Below, in pieces: positions 1 through 9,569 of a stretch of DNA of 22,552 bases. The stretch's first letter is position 1. Every line of letters starts with the position of its first letter. The notes beneath the pieces are model-generated. The model saw nothing but the letters and a program-made list of their open reading frames with translations. It made no database searches and was not told the DNA's origin. The position numbers were made by a program, and so were the translations under genes. This DNA is from Haplomitrium mnioides (Eukaryota > Marchantiophyta > Haplomitriopsida > Calobryales): assembly GCA_049999725.1 (NCBI GenBank), contig JBNGIS010010413.1, positions 29,538 through 52,089 on the forward strand. Direction: 5' to 3'.

Positions 1-565
1 TATACATTCTTTGACAAGAGAAGCTCCAAATGAGAAGCTTCTTCTTGAAGAAGAAAACAAAAGGTGGAGATACTTTAGGAGTATAAGTAGGATTTAATAT
101 TTGGAGAGTTTATCACCTTAGATTCTTTACCTAGGGTGATAGAATATCTAGTTTTACTCCTAGTTACTTTCTAGTTAGTATATAATGAGGAGGAGGAGAG
201 AGAGAAGGGACCTCATTACACCCTCTCTTCTTGGAGACTTCATTCTACACTTTCTCATTTGGAGACTTGAGACTTGGAGAAGCGCTTGGAGGAGCTCTTG
301 GAGGAGTTACTTTGGAGACTCATTGGAGGGCAAGCACTTGAGGAGGGGTTCTCCATATACTGAGGAGTGTGTTGAGAGTTGGAAGGGTGAGAGCAAGAGT
401 GATGTGTGTGTGAGAAGATTTGGAGTAAAGAGTTGGAAATTTCCAAATATCGATTTGAGTACTTACATTTTTGTTGAGTGTTGTAGAAATTGTTGTGTAT
501 TGATGAGTGCAGCCACACTTCAGCCCCCCTCTCATCTTAAATGTGCACTCAACATCAAAATCACA
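1..565 (+). other. Unassigned LTR-like or leader-like sequence
   Basis: I recognise no protein in this stretch. A short open segment at 1-95 ends near a purine-rich run (GGTGGAGA at about 81-88), which resembles the polypurine tract ahead of a plant LTR. A TATATAAT box lies at 179-186, followed by a GAGG-rich segment with short imperfect CTTGGAGGAG repeats around 265-310. The stretch ends in ...AATCACA at about 565, immediately before sequence that may already belong to the methyltransferase element. The pattern fits a retrotransposon LTR or leader, but no second copy is present in the window to prove it. The 127-codon open frame from 185 shows no recognisable domain and is probably chance. 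Confidence 0.3.
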
Positions 566-598
566 TGAGGAGAAACCGGCGAAGCCTCTAGCTTCACA

Positions 599-2786
599 GA
601 CCAGAAGTCGAAGGCCAAGGGATCTATGAGAATGGAAGACATGAAGTGGACACCTCAGAGGTCCCTTCAAGGTCTTCCTGGTGAAGTAAAAAATCCAGTT
701 TTGAAGTAGGTGGAAGAAAGAGAGCTTTCAATGGACGAAATGTCTTGGGAGGCATACAGACATAAATTTTTGGCAATTATGGTTAAAAGTTTTTTGTTTA
801 GAGGTTTACTACAGCACTTAGGAGGAAGCAAGAGAGAAGTACCCTCTCCACACTGAGGAGTCTAAGATGGCTGCTTTCTATTCAAGCTTCGAGAAGCTTT
901 TGGTAAGTTCTTCTTTTCACACCACATTCATTTCTTTGGAGTTGTAGTAAATTCACTTTAAATTGCTCTTTTTTTTTGATAAAATAGGTTTAGGGTCCAT
1001 GCGTGCATGCACTTTGCTATCCAGACGTGCCTTGACTTTGCAGTCTAAGCGCGAAAGGACTTCGCAGTCCATATGTGCATGGACTTCGCAGTCCAAGCGC
1101 GCATGGACTGAGAAGTCCCTATGTGCAAGGACTGCAAGATCCATGCATGCATGGACTGCGAAGTCCCTATGAGCATGGACAACAAAGTCCATGCTCGCAT
1201 GGACTTTGCAGCCCATACGCTCATGGACTTCGAAGTCTTTTTGCGCTTGGACTATGAAGTCCAAAAGCATATGGACATCGAATCCATGCACGCTTGGACT
1301 TCGAAGTCCATGGGTGCATGGACTTTGAAGTCAATGCATACAAGGACCTCGCATACCATGCGCATATGGACTTCGCTGTCCAAATGCCTTGGCTTTGTAG
1401 TCCAACTGTGCAAGGACTGCGAAGTCCATGCGTACATGGACTTCGAAGTTCAAGCGCACAAGGAATTCAGTGTCTCTCTCTAGTTTTTAATTTGTTTTTG
1501 TCTCATAATATTGTTTTCTATTTTTGCTATGTGTAGGGGGATAAAATGTTCAAACTTTAGTTGGCAAAAAAATTGACAGTAGTTGCAAAAGACCGAAAAA
1601 GAAAAAGGGTCGAAGAAGCCCCAAAAGATTAGGACCAGGCACCTACTCTTGTTTCCTATCCTCCAACTTTTCCTCTTCATTACTAAAAAGCTAGAGAGTG
1701 GAAGTCAAGGCAACAAAGTGGTGTTGCATCTCTTACAGCTGAAGGAGTTGTGATAGACGAGGACTTACTGTCCTATATCGATGGTCTCAATAGGGCATTT
1801 TACCAAGTCTACGAGGAGGCCAATGCTCGAAAATTGAAGGGCTTGGTGAAACCTAGGTGTTTCACTTTGGCTATTGTGGATATTCCTTACGGGTATAACC
1901 TTAAGGAATGTAAGCATAACAATTCTGAACCATTTTCAAAAGATGACATTTTTTATATGGTTTCATCTTTTGCGGCAATCACAACGTTGGATTTCTGGTC
2001 TTTTGTTATTATACATTCGTTGCAACAATTTAGCATCGTCGAAGATGCCTTTTTGGAAGGTTGCTATGCAGTCGAGCTATGCAGTCGACCATGGCATCTG
2101 ATAAGTTGTTCTTTTTTATTTTTCCTACACTTTGGTTACAATGTTTGATTTGTTTGTTTTTTTTATAGGGACAAAAGCAACATTCATCATTTTGGTGGTC
2201 CCAAAAATACACATGCTCACGAATATTAGACTGTGGGCTACTGGACGAAAGAAGGAAATAGGAGCATGAGGCTTTTTAATTTGTAGCCTGCTCTTACGAA
2301 TGGTCTACCTTGGGAAATAATGCGTAGTGTTTTTAGTTGTCATGTAGTTTCGCTAAACTTAAACATCCTGGAGATGATGCTCGTGCCAATGTTTATCAGA
2401 AATCGCATGCTCTTTACAAAATTTTCATCGACCATTTGTCAAGAGAGTAGGATTGGATCATAGATCTTTGTTTTGGGTCTAGCACACGCCTTGCCTGTGC
2501 TTTGAAGTTGATGCGAAACTTCATCGCTGTGGAATATGATAGACGTTAGTCTATCTACATTCTTTAGAGTTTTTTTACAATGGCTTCCTTGCCACCCGAT
2601 GTGACTGAGTCACAGATAGTCTATGCATACCACAAGGAACATGTTTCTCTTGGTACTGTAGGTGCTATTGGTGATTTTGTCGCAATATCTAGGACTAGAA
2701 AGTCTCGATAAGACTCTCAAGTGGCTGTAGATGCTCAGCCATTGGATTTAGATGAGACAATTCCTTCCAATGAGGATAGAGCTTGA
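599..2786 (+). pseudogene. DNA N6/N4-methyltransferase-like gene, copy 1 (decayed)
   Basis: Three exons are visible by comparison with the other copies. They run from about 599 to 902 (donor GTAAGTTC at 903), from 1537 to about 2099 (acceptor GTGTAG at 1531-1536), and from 2169 to the TGA at 2784-2786 (acceptor TTTTATAG). The second exon encodes a region with VDIPYGYNLKECKHNN, matching motif IV (DPPY) of amino-methyltransferases. The third encodes VYQKSHALY (motif X), DLCFGSS (damaged motif I, normally FxGxG) and IAVEYD (motif II). This IV-X-I order is that of beta-class N6-adenine/N4-cytosine enzymes, which transfer methyl from S-adenosylmethionine to base amino groups. In-frame stops occur, for example after VLK in the first exon and at RR*SIYI in the last. 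The second donor is GA instead of GT. A 13-base tandem duplication lies at about 2062-2087. The copy is not functional. Confidence 0.75.
994..1466. repeat. 24-base palindromic minisatellite in methyltransferase intron, copy 1
   Basis: About 19-20 diverged units of 24 bases lie inside the intron at 903-1536. Each unit is a 14-base dyad of the form GGACTTCGAAGTCC joined to a 10-base dyad of the form ATGCGYRCAT. Both parts are self-complementary, so the array reads nearly the same on either strand and has no real orientation. Because 24 is a multiple of three and the unit lacks stops, long open frames of 8-residue repeats appear on both strands. I treat these as a by-product because splice sites bound the array. 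Confidence 0.9.
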
Positions 2787-3709
2787 GCATTTGTTTGAAC
2801 AAATTTTTTTATTAATAAATTTTTTTTGTTACAAAGTTTTATTTGCCAAAGTTTCAACTTTTTGCACTCCCAATCCATTTCAAGTCTTTTCATCATGATT
2901 CAATTTGGTGTACCTAAGAATGGTTTGGAGTCAATTGCTAATCTAAAAATGGTTTGGAGTTCATGTGCACATGGGCTTGGAGTCCATGCAAACATGAGCT
3001 CTAGCAATCTATGGCCGCATAGGCTTTACGTTCTGGTTTAGAGTCTATGCGCACATAAGCTTTCTAGTTCTTGTTCGGAGTCTATGCGCGCATAATCTTT
3101 AAGATTCTTGTTTAGAGTCCCTACACACCAAAACTATAGGGTTCTTGTTCAAAGTCTATGCGTGCATAGGCTTGAGGGTTCTTTTTTAGAGTCTAAGCGC
3201 ACATAGGCTTTAGGGTTCTTATTCAAAGTCTATGCGTGCATAGCTTAATGTTCTCGTTCAGAGTCCCTGCACGTAAAGGCTTTAGGATTCTCGTTTGGAG
3301 TCTATGCGTGCATAGGCTTTAGGGTTCTAGCTTGGAATCCATGCTTGCTTAGGATTTAACAACTACAACGCTCCTAGTCTAGTTCAAAGTCCGTACGCAA
3401 CTAGACATCTACATTTGCATATAATTTGTTTTCATAAAAAGATATATGTTTTTTTTTTATTTTGATGAATTTAATGTATTCACAATAGTATAAGATTTTA
3501 ATAAAATATTTCAATAACCAAAATGCTTGTTTTCTAGGGTGTTTATTATAAAGAAATTATTAAAATATAATCTCAATGGAAAATACGCAATTCATATTTC
3601 TAAAAAACGATTTTCTTTGCAAAAAAAAGATCGCAAACGTAAAATTGATGTTTTTCAATACCAAATCAGAAAAAATTATATTTGTGACTACCAAGTGGAA
3701 CAAAAACTC
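2787..3709 (+). other. 3' untranslated and tail region of element copy 1
   Basis: This gene-free stretch follows the methyltransferase stop. It opens with an AT-rich segment containing AATAAA (about 2814), a possible polyadenylation signal. A minisatellite follows at about 2920-3365, and then AT-rich sequence leading to the shared end. The same order, inverted, is seen at 12432-13275. No coding potential is evident; the 77-codon open frame at 3527-3760 crosses the element boundary and is not a gene. Confidence 0.6.
2920..3365 (+). repeat. 36-37-base minisatellite, 3' region of element copy 1
   Basis: About 11-12 diverged units of roughly 37 bases. Each unit has a dyad of the type CTATGCGYGCATAG, followed by a spacer resembling GCTTTAGGGTTCTTGTTCAGA. 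The dyad core matches that of the 24-base intron arrays but the spacer is different. At least two units contain TTTAGGGTT, the plant telomere-box heptamer context. The equivalent array in copy 3 is at 12820-13115. Confidence 0.85.
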
Positions 3710-3737
3710 AGTAGCGGTTCTTGGTTCAAAGTAGCGG
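3710..3737 (+). repeat. Shared 28-base element end (copy 1)
   Basis: The end contains two direct AGTAGCGG octamers, at 3710-3717 and 3730-3737, separated by TTCTTGGTTCAA. The same 28-base arrangement, inverted, is found at 12404-12431 (perfect or nearly so) and 8635-8662 (a few changes). Homology between copies stops right after it, so it marks the element terminus. No matching inverted end is visible on the other side of any copy because all are truncated or run out of the window. Confidence 0.8.
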
Positions 3738-5556
3738 CTGTTTGTTACAACAAGAGTTAGAGGATGGACTTCATCCAATTACCTTCGTGTCATACCAACT
3801 AAATGCAGTAGAGAGAAATTATTCTGCAAGGGATAGAGAGCAATTGGCAATGGTTTATGCAACCAAAGTATAGAGACACTATCTTTTAGGAAAACATGTA
3901 CTTATGCACACCGATCACAAGCCTTTGTTGCAATAAATTCACTTAGAAAATATGACAAGTCGTCGTCATCGATGGGAAGATCAACTACAACTCTTTGATA
4001 TCAAGTTGGAATACAAGTCAAGAAGGTTCCATACTATTCCGAATGCATTATCACAAAGACCAGATCATCGTCTAAATACATTGGAGGTTGCAAATGTTAG
4101 TATATTGCATCTTGATGAAGCAACCAGTGACGGTTTTTGACAAAAGTTACATGGAGATGCCTTCTTTAATCTTGTTCAAGCACATTTGGCAATCAAAGGT
4201 AGTGAGTATCATGCCTTTTACTTTCAAGATGGTATTCTCTATCAAGGCTATCAAATATGTGTTGCACAAGAACCATATGACATTCTAATCTTTGGGCATT
4301 TTGGGGTAGACAAGAGTATAGAGTTGCTTCAACACACTTGGTGGTGGCCAAACCTAGCTCAAGATACTCGTGGCTTTGTTTGTTCTTGTAAGAGTTGTCA
4401 TTGAAACAAGGCTTCAATTCCAAAACCATCCGGTCTTCTTCAACCATTACCAATTTCTACTACTTGGTGGGAACATGTAAGTTTAGATCTTATCAATTTT
4501 CTTCCAACCATGCCTCATGGGTTTACTTCCATTGTGGTGTGTGTGGATAAGATAAGCAAACAAACTCATCTAGCACCAACAATGGATACAATGGATGCTC
4601 CACAATTGGTACTTTGATATAGTTTTTCAATAACATAGCATGCCAAAGGTATTAGTATCTAATAGAGATCCACAATTCACTAGAAAGTTCTAACGAGAGT
4701 GCTCATGAGTTTGGGTACCAAACTCTCTATGTCTACTTCTTATCATCCTCAAACATATGAGGAAACAGAGCATGCTAATCACATTATAGAGGATATGTTT
4801 TGTGTGTTCATCAATGTTCATCATACCAATTGAGATAGTTTCTTACCGGCTGTGGAGTTTGCCTATAAGATTTCCAAACAAGCAAGTACTGAGTTTTCTT
4901 ATTTTTTTTCTTCATTCGTATCAACATCCTCTTGTTCTTGATGGTTTGCTTTCTCCTTCTTCTTTTGATATTCTAAGTGTTTCCACTTTTTTCTTGTTTA
5001 TCTTCTTCCTTGCGAGATGCTCGCAACTATTTTATTGTTGCTCAAAATCAGAAAAAACAATATGCTGATAATCATCGTCATGATTTTTTTTATGTTTTAG
5101 GTGACCAATGTATGCTATCTACTCACGATCTCCCATTGTCTTTGGATACTCGAGTCCATAAGTTATCTCTTGCTTGGATTGGTCCTTTCTCTATTTCTTA
5201 GGTTATTTCTTCTGTTGCTTATAAACTTTATCGTCCTCTTCATTTGAAGATTCATCTTGTATTTCTTGTCTCTAAACTTAAGCCTTTTGTTCCTAGTCCA
5301 TCTTCTTTTCCAAATCGTGTTCAACTTCCTCCTCTAGCTATTGTTCTTGATGATCATGAAGATTTTGAAGTGGACTGTATTTTAGCAAAAAGAGTTATCA
5401 AGCCACAGCAGCATCCACAAGTTCAATACAAGGTTTTACAGAAAGGCTATCCATTTCATGATGCTACTTGGAAACCCTTTTCAAATCTTGAGAATGCTCA
5501 AGAGGCTATTCAAACATTTGAAAGTTGTGGCAATGACGAAGACGTCACCGATTAGA
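3738..5556 (+). pseudogene. Ty3/gypsy chromovirus pol 3' half: RNase H, integrase, chromodomain
   Basis: The reading begins abruptly in RNase H (LLQQELEDGLHPITFVSYQL) with the conserved HTDHKPL at about 3907-3927. It continues into the integrase zinc finger (GHFGVDKS, then CSCKSC at about 4383-4400) and the start of the catalytic core (LDLINFLP, then VVCVDKISKQTH) at about 4480-4570. The core is then heavily frameshifted. Recognisable sequence returns at about 5100 and ends in a chromodomain-like segment at about 5370-5520 (LAKRVIK... ATWKP), which is typical of plant chromoviruses. The stop is at 5553-5555, a few bases before the LTR. Reverse transcriptase is absent; the 5' edge is the junction with methyltransferase element copy 1. 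Many stops and frameshifts make it non-functional. Confidence 0.88.
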
Positions 5557-5566
5557 AGGCGGGGAT
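5555..5566 (+). other. Gypsy polypurine tract
   Basis: A purine-rich run (AGAAGGCGGGGA) lies immediately after the pol stop codon and two bases before the TG that opens the LTR at 5569. This is the expected position for the plus-strand primer of an LTR retrotransposon. Confidence 0.6.
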
Positions 5567-5568
5567 TA

Positions 5569-5954
5569 TGTAATAGTACAAGCATAAGGTTGTGTTATTT
5601 ATAAGAAAATAGATAGGAGTGATGGAAGTGGCAGAGAGTCACTTTTAGGGTTGAGTTAAGATTACTTACCTTTGAAGATACTTTCAATAGAGAGTCATTT
5701 TTATGGTTGAAATTCAAAGTGACTTGTAAGTGGAGGAGGGATGACACCCTCTTCTCTTTTATAAATAGAAGGGATTCTTAGCCCTACTCCTCATTCTGGA
5801 GTTCTTCTTGAAACACTTGGGTTCTTTGGTTGCTTGGTTTTTGCTTGCACTCTTGGTCTTAGCTTGAGCCTTGAGTTGCTTTTGGTTGAAGAACTCTATT
5901 ACAGTTCACTTTGAGTTCTTACTCATTTGGATTTGGTCTTTGAGTTCTTTTACA
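5569..5954 (+). repeat. Gypsy LTR, 386 bases
   Basis: The LTR starts TGTAATAG and ends TTTTACA. It is alignable over its whole length to an inverted copy at 6515-6906, which confirms both ends. It holds a TATAAATA box at 5760-5767 and an internal imperfect repeat of about 22 bases (GAGAGTCACTTTTA...). The LTR follows pol (3738-5556) and precedes gag-protease sequence (6079-8632), so one LTR appears to serve as 3' LTR on its left and 5' LTR on its right. A direct repeat flanking it is not seen. Confidence 0.85.
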
Positions 5955-6514
5955 CTGTGAGTTGTAGGTGAGTTCAGCTGAGCGAGGGTCAACTCGGAGC
6001 CAATGAGTAGAAGATTATGATACGAAGTCACTCGTAGTGGCATATAGTTTTGATCTGTAGTAGAAGCGACTCAATAGCCAATAAATGACCATATATTAGA
6101 TGAAGAGAAGGAAACTCTTTCTAGCATGCAAGTACATTTCCCTTTGTTGTGGGATATAGATGAGATATATGAGATCACAAAAGAGCCAAAACAATTCTGT
6201 AGTGTAGTAGGCACTATTGATTTGGATGATTTCATCTAAGAGTTAGACACTTGGTGTGATTTGCAAACACTGCAGAATGTTGCTTTATTTACACCTTTCA
6301 TGGTATGGAAATGTTTGTTTGAACACTTGGAATGACCGCCTATGGATGACTATCATGAATTCCGACCTGCCTATTTGAGTGAGATTGAGGACTTAAGACA
6401 TTATTGGTCACCCAATTTGTCTCTATTACCTATGGTGAAAAGGCAAATGCTCATTACTTTGTGACTCATATTGCATCCTCTACTAGCCATGAGATTGGTG
6501 CTTCAAGGACAAGA
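5955..6514 (+). pseudogene. Gypsy leader and gag N-terminal part
   Basis: After about 120 bases of leader, a frame with a few stops encodes a gag-like segment at about 6079-6450. It contains the patterns LLWDIDEIYEITKEPKQF, DTWCDLQTL and FEHLE*PPMDDYHEFRPA, followed by a tryptophan-containing segment (HYWSPN). This resembles the capsid N-terminal region of plant gypsy gag proteins. I find no clear tRNA primer site directly after the LTR. The frame is cut at 6515 by an inverted LTR and seems to resume after it at 6907. It is not functional. Confidence 0.55.
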
Positions 6515-6906
6515 TGTAAAAGAACTCAAGGACTAAATCCAAATGAGTAAAAACTCATAATAAACTTTAATAGAGTTCTTCAACAAAAAAAAAAACTCAA
6601 GATCCAAGCTAAGACCAAGTGTGTAGGCAAAAGCCAAGCAACCAAAGAACCCAAGTGATTCAAGAGAAACTCCAGAATAAGGAGTGGGGCTAAGAAGCCC
6701 TTTTATTTATACAAGAGAAGAGGGTGTCATCCCTCTTTCTTCACTTACAAGTCACTTCTAATTCAACCCTAAAAGTGACTCTCTACTAAAGTTGAATTCG
6801 AAGGCAAGTAATCTTATCTCAACACTAAAAGTGACTCTCTACCACTTCCTTCACTCCTCTCTATTTTCTTAAAAATAACATAATTTTTTGCTTGTACTAT
6901 TATACA
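6515..6906 (-). repeat. Inverted LTR of the same gypsy family (likely solo LTR)
   Basis: On minus this reads TGTATAATAG...TTTTACA and aligns along its entire length with the LTR at 5569-5954, with scattered substitutions and small indels. It lies within gag sequence and has no internal domain attached on either side. The simplest reading is a solo LTR left by LTR-LTR recombination. The five bases flanking it (left ...AAGA, right TGAGG) do not match, so a target-site duplication is not visible. It and the other LTR form a 390-base inverted repeat with a 560-base loop. Confidence 0.8.
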
Positions 6907-8634
6907 TGAGGAGTTTTTAGTACACTTGTTCTAATCACTACAACAGAGAGTGGAGGAATCCTAGTGTTTAGCCATGTGATTGAGTTTTTTGAGCTATGGA
7001 GACAAAACTACTAGCACATGAGGATTGATAAGATGAAGAATTTTAAAGAGTTCCAACACAAGACTAGAGAGAGTTTGATAAAAGCCTATATAAGAATGAG
7101 AAGGCTCATCAATGTCACAAAGGAGTGACAAAGGCTCAAGTTGTCCAGTTCTAGTATGGCATTCTTGATAGAGACTTGAGGAGGAGAGTGAGAGATGTCA
7201 CCCTTCTCAAGGATTTTAGTCCCTTTCTAGCTATTTTTTTCACATTGTCAGAATATATTGAGCGCAACCTTGTAAATGAGAGATTAGTCGCTATTGGTTT
7301 TCAGAAGTAAATACCAAAATCTGCATCTTTACCCACATCTACCTCACAGCCTGCACCACGGATGTGCTAGAAGGTTGGAGTACAATAATGTAAAGAGAAG
7401 ACATTGTCGTCTTATGCAAATCAACAATAAAGTTGTTGGACCTATAGTAGAGACTATCTATAGAAGCAATGTCCAAAGGCAAAGAAGCCAAGAGCAACGT
7501 GTTCTAGAGAAGCTTGTGCAACTAGTCAATGACAATGTAGCCAATGTAGAGTTATAGGTCACACCAAAGACATGTGTTTTTCATTTCACATGGAGCTACA
7601 AGAAGAAGGAGCTTGCACATATGAGTCAAACATAGGTTGGCAAGGTGGTTTTGACTAAAAGCATCACCAACTGGGAGAGCTATGGTAGGTGCTCCAACCG
7701 CTGTTGTGGTTCTCAAGGATGCTAGGATTGCACAGTTGGAGCACCAATTAATTGCCATGACTATATCGCAAGTGAAGTCTAACTCTAGAGCTTAAGCCTC
7801 TACTTCATTGTAGTTGATGAAGGATTAGTTGACATGGGGTTTATGTGCGGGATAGCTCACGTTGATGTATATGCGGCAGTCACCAAAGCAATAGAAAAGG
7901 CTCTTGAGCCTAAGAGAGCAACGGTGGGGTCAGATGCTCACCGCTAGATAAAGCTTCCATAGTTATTTGAGCTGACAAATTTGGTGAAGACTACTTCCAT
8001 GAATCCGACTTAGGCTTCTAGCGATATGGAGAGATTAACCAAAGTGGAAGGGAGTGCGTCTTCAGTTATGGATATAGCTAGGTTAATGATAGGAGAAACT
8101 ATTGTTTTCTACAGTAACTAAAGATATGTTGGCCTGAGAGGTCACACTAGTTGAAGTATTTGGGTTGGTCGCCATATTATGTGAGGCAACTCAAGGTGCT
8201 ACTTCTAGTTTGGAGGTGAGACCTGTGAGTAGAGCAGTTGAGGTAGGTGCCTCTACATCAAGAGGTGAGACATAGCATGCTGATGCGGCCTGATTGATGG
8301 AGTTATCAGCTCGACCAACATTTGAGAGGACCGAATTCAGATCTAGTGTGGTGTCTAGCAACAATCAAAGTGGTGTTTTTGACTTGTTGGTCTTTCAAAT
8401 ATGGTGTACAAGTCAGCCAGAGTGTTATTGGATACAGGTACACAACCCTTGACCTTAGAGAAGTGAATTGTGTAAGGATTGGGATTGAAGCCAGAAGATG
8501 TGGAGATTTGTTGTTTTCCAATCTAGACTTCATTAAGAGGACCTTCAACCAAACAACACATTACACATAGAGAGATTGAGCTTAGAGTGCAAGCTGGTTA
8601 TCCTAAAGATAGCTCATACATAAGCACTATTTAA
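6907..8634 (+). pseudogene. Gypsy gag C-terminal part and aspartic protease, decayed
   Basis: The segment around 7040-7310 has a gag-type pattern (FKEFQHKTRESL, then INVTK, LRRRVRDVTLLKDF, LSEYIERNLVNERLV). A basic, glutamine-rich part follows at about 7440-7555 (QEQRVLEKLVQLVNDN). Sequence at 7560-8400 is badly frameshifted. At about 8405-8475 the segment RVLLDTGTQPLTLEK contains the DTG active-site triad of a retroviral-type aspartic protease. Coding similarity stops at about 8634, at the end of methyltransferase element copy 2. Reverse transcriptase is missing. Assignment to the same family as 3738-5556 is inferred from the shared LTR. Confidence 0.6.
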
Positions 8635-8662
8635 CTGCTACTTTAAACCAGGAACCGCTACT
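8635..8662 (-). repeat. Shared 28-base element end (copy 2)
   Basis: This is the inverted version of the end at 3710-3737: CTGCTACT, then TTAAACCAGGAA, then CCGCTACT. One octamer carries a substitution (CTGCTACT for CCGCTACT), and the spacer has a few changes. It lies just after decayed gypsy protease sequence. Confidence 0.75.
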
Positions 8663-9569
8663 AAGTTCATGTTGAATTTTGCGTTGCAAATTTTTGCTTT
8701 AAAAACAACATTTTTTTATAGCTAAAAACATTTTCATAAAGAAAAATTTTCAAGCCTTAAAATTGGTTTAATCACATAAGTATTGTATTTTGGAAAAACT
8801 TTAACACTCAATATTTGGTAAAAATAGCAAAAAAACTATTATATTATAGTAAGATCAACAAATATGATAGAATATTGAAAAATATGGTCAAGTTATGTAG
8901 TCATTTTAAAAAAAAATTTCTTAAAATTTTAAGAAAAATCTTCAAGATATAAATTCTAAGACATTTACGAAAAAAAAAATCCAAAACAAATATGATGTTC
9001 CAACGGATACTAACATATAAATCTCTAATCTAGTAGGAGTTGCTTTGATCTTGTATTTACGTCCGAAACAAATAAAAACAAAAGAGAAGACCTATGCTTG
9101 CATAGACTTCATGCTCACACATCCTAAAAAGTAATAACTTTCTTTAAATTCAACCTAACATTCAAAGGCAAGCAAATAATGAATGGTTAATAACATAAAA
9201 AATTGAATGTCCAAAATAAAATCATAACAAAACTCAGATATAGAATGATATCGTTATTGAAGGTTGTAAAAAACTTTAATGAGCAGCTTGCAGCTAAGAA
9301 AAAAAACTAAAAACCAAAGATTGAAGAAAACTTACACAAAAATCCAAATTAGTTGAAATAGAACTTCCATGCCAACATAGACTTTGTTGCTAATTTTTAC
9401 AAAAACCAATAGGTTTTATTCAAAAATCATTTTGCGAAAGAAAATGGAACGTTAAGAAAATACTTAGTAAATATTATTTGGAATGCAACAAAAATATAAA
9501 TCAATCACAAAATGCATATTTTTAAATAATTTATTATTTACAAAAAATGTATTGGTTTGCAATTGCAGC
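8663..9569 (-). other. 3' untranslated and tail region of element copy 2
   Basis: This stretch is AT-rich with long A runs on plus and has no coding potential. It corresponds to the tail of copies 1 and 3 but lacks a clear tandem array. Only a remnant with CCTATGCTTGCATAG and CATGCTCACACAT is seen at about 9091-9120. I see no gene, RNA gene or terminator in it. Confidence 0.5.

Larger units (their letters stand above)
566..3737 (+). mobile_element. ParB-methyltransferase element, copy 1, 5'-truncated
   Basis: This is the first of three copies of one repeat. Clear homology to the minus-strand copy at 12403-15470 starts at about 600 and may begin near 566. It continues through the gene, its introns, the 3' minisatellite and an AT-rich tail to the shared 28-base end at 3710-3737. 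The 5' part (first exon and ParB-like region) is missing. The right end abuts the RNase H region of a gypsy element. Introns are retained, so the copy arose at DNA level and not by reverse transcription of spliced mRNA. Calling it mobile is inference from the repeated fixed end next to different retroelement sequences. Confidence 0.6.

Noticed and set aside
185-568. 127-codon open frame as a gene
   Set aside because: It has no recognisable domain, lies just after a TATA box in purine-rich LTR-like sequence, and is overlapped by equally long frames on the other strand.
953-1291. Open frames of 100 or more codons with 8-residue repeats on both strands of the array, as possible repeat proteins
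   Set aside because: The array lies between a good donor at 903 and acceptor at 1536 in a gene defined by three copies. The frames follow automatically from a stop-free palindromic 24-base unit.
994-1466. CRISPR array
   Set aside because: Units are contiguous and diverged with no unique spacers of constant length. The context is plant transposable elements and there are no cas genes.
566-3737. Helitron with a hairpin and CTRR end
   Set aside because: The shared end is AGTAGCGG followed by different sequence, with no CTRR and no hairpin at the right distance. No Rep/helicase sequence is present.
6515-6906. A full second gypsy element on minus starting at the inverted LTR
   Set aside because: No minus-strand internal domains adjoin the LTR on either side; the flanking sequence reads as plus-strand gag, so a solo LTR is simpler.
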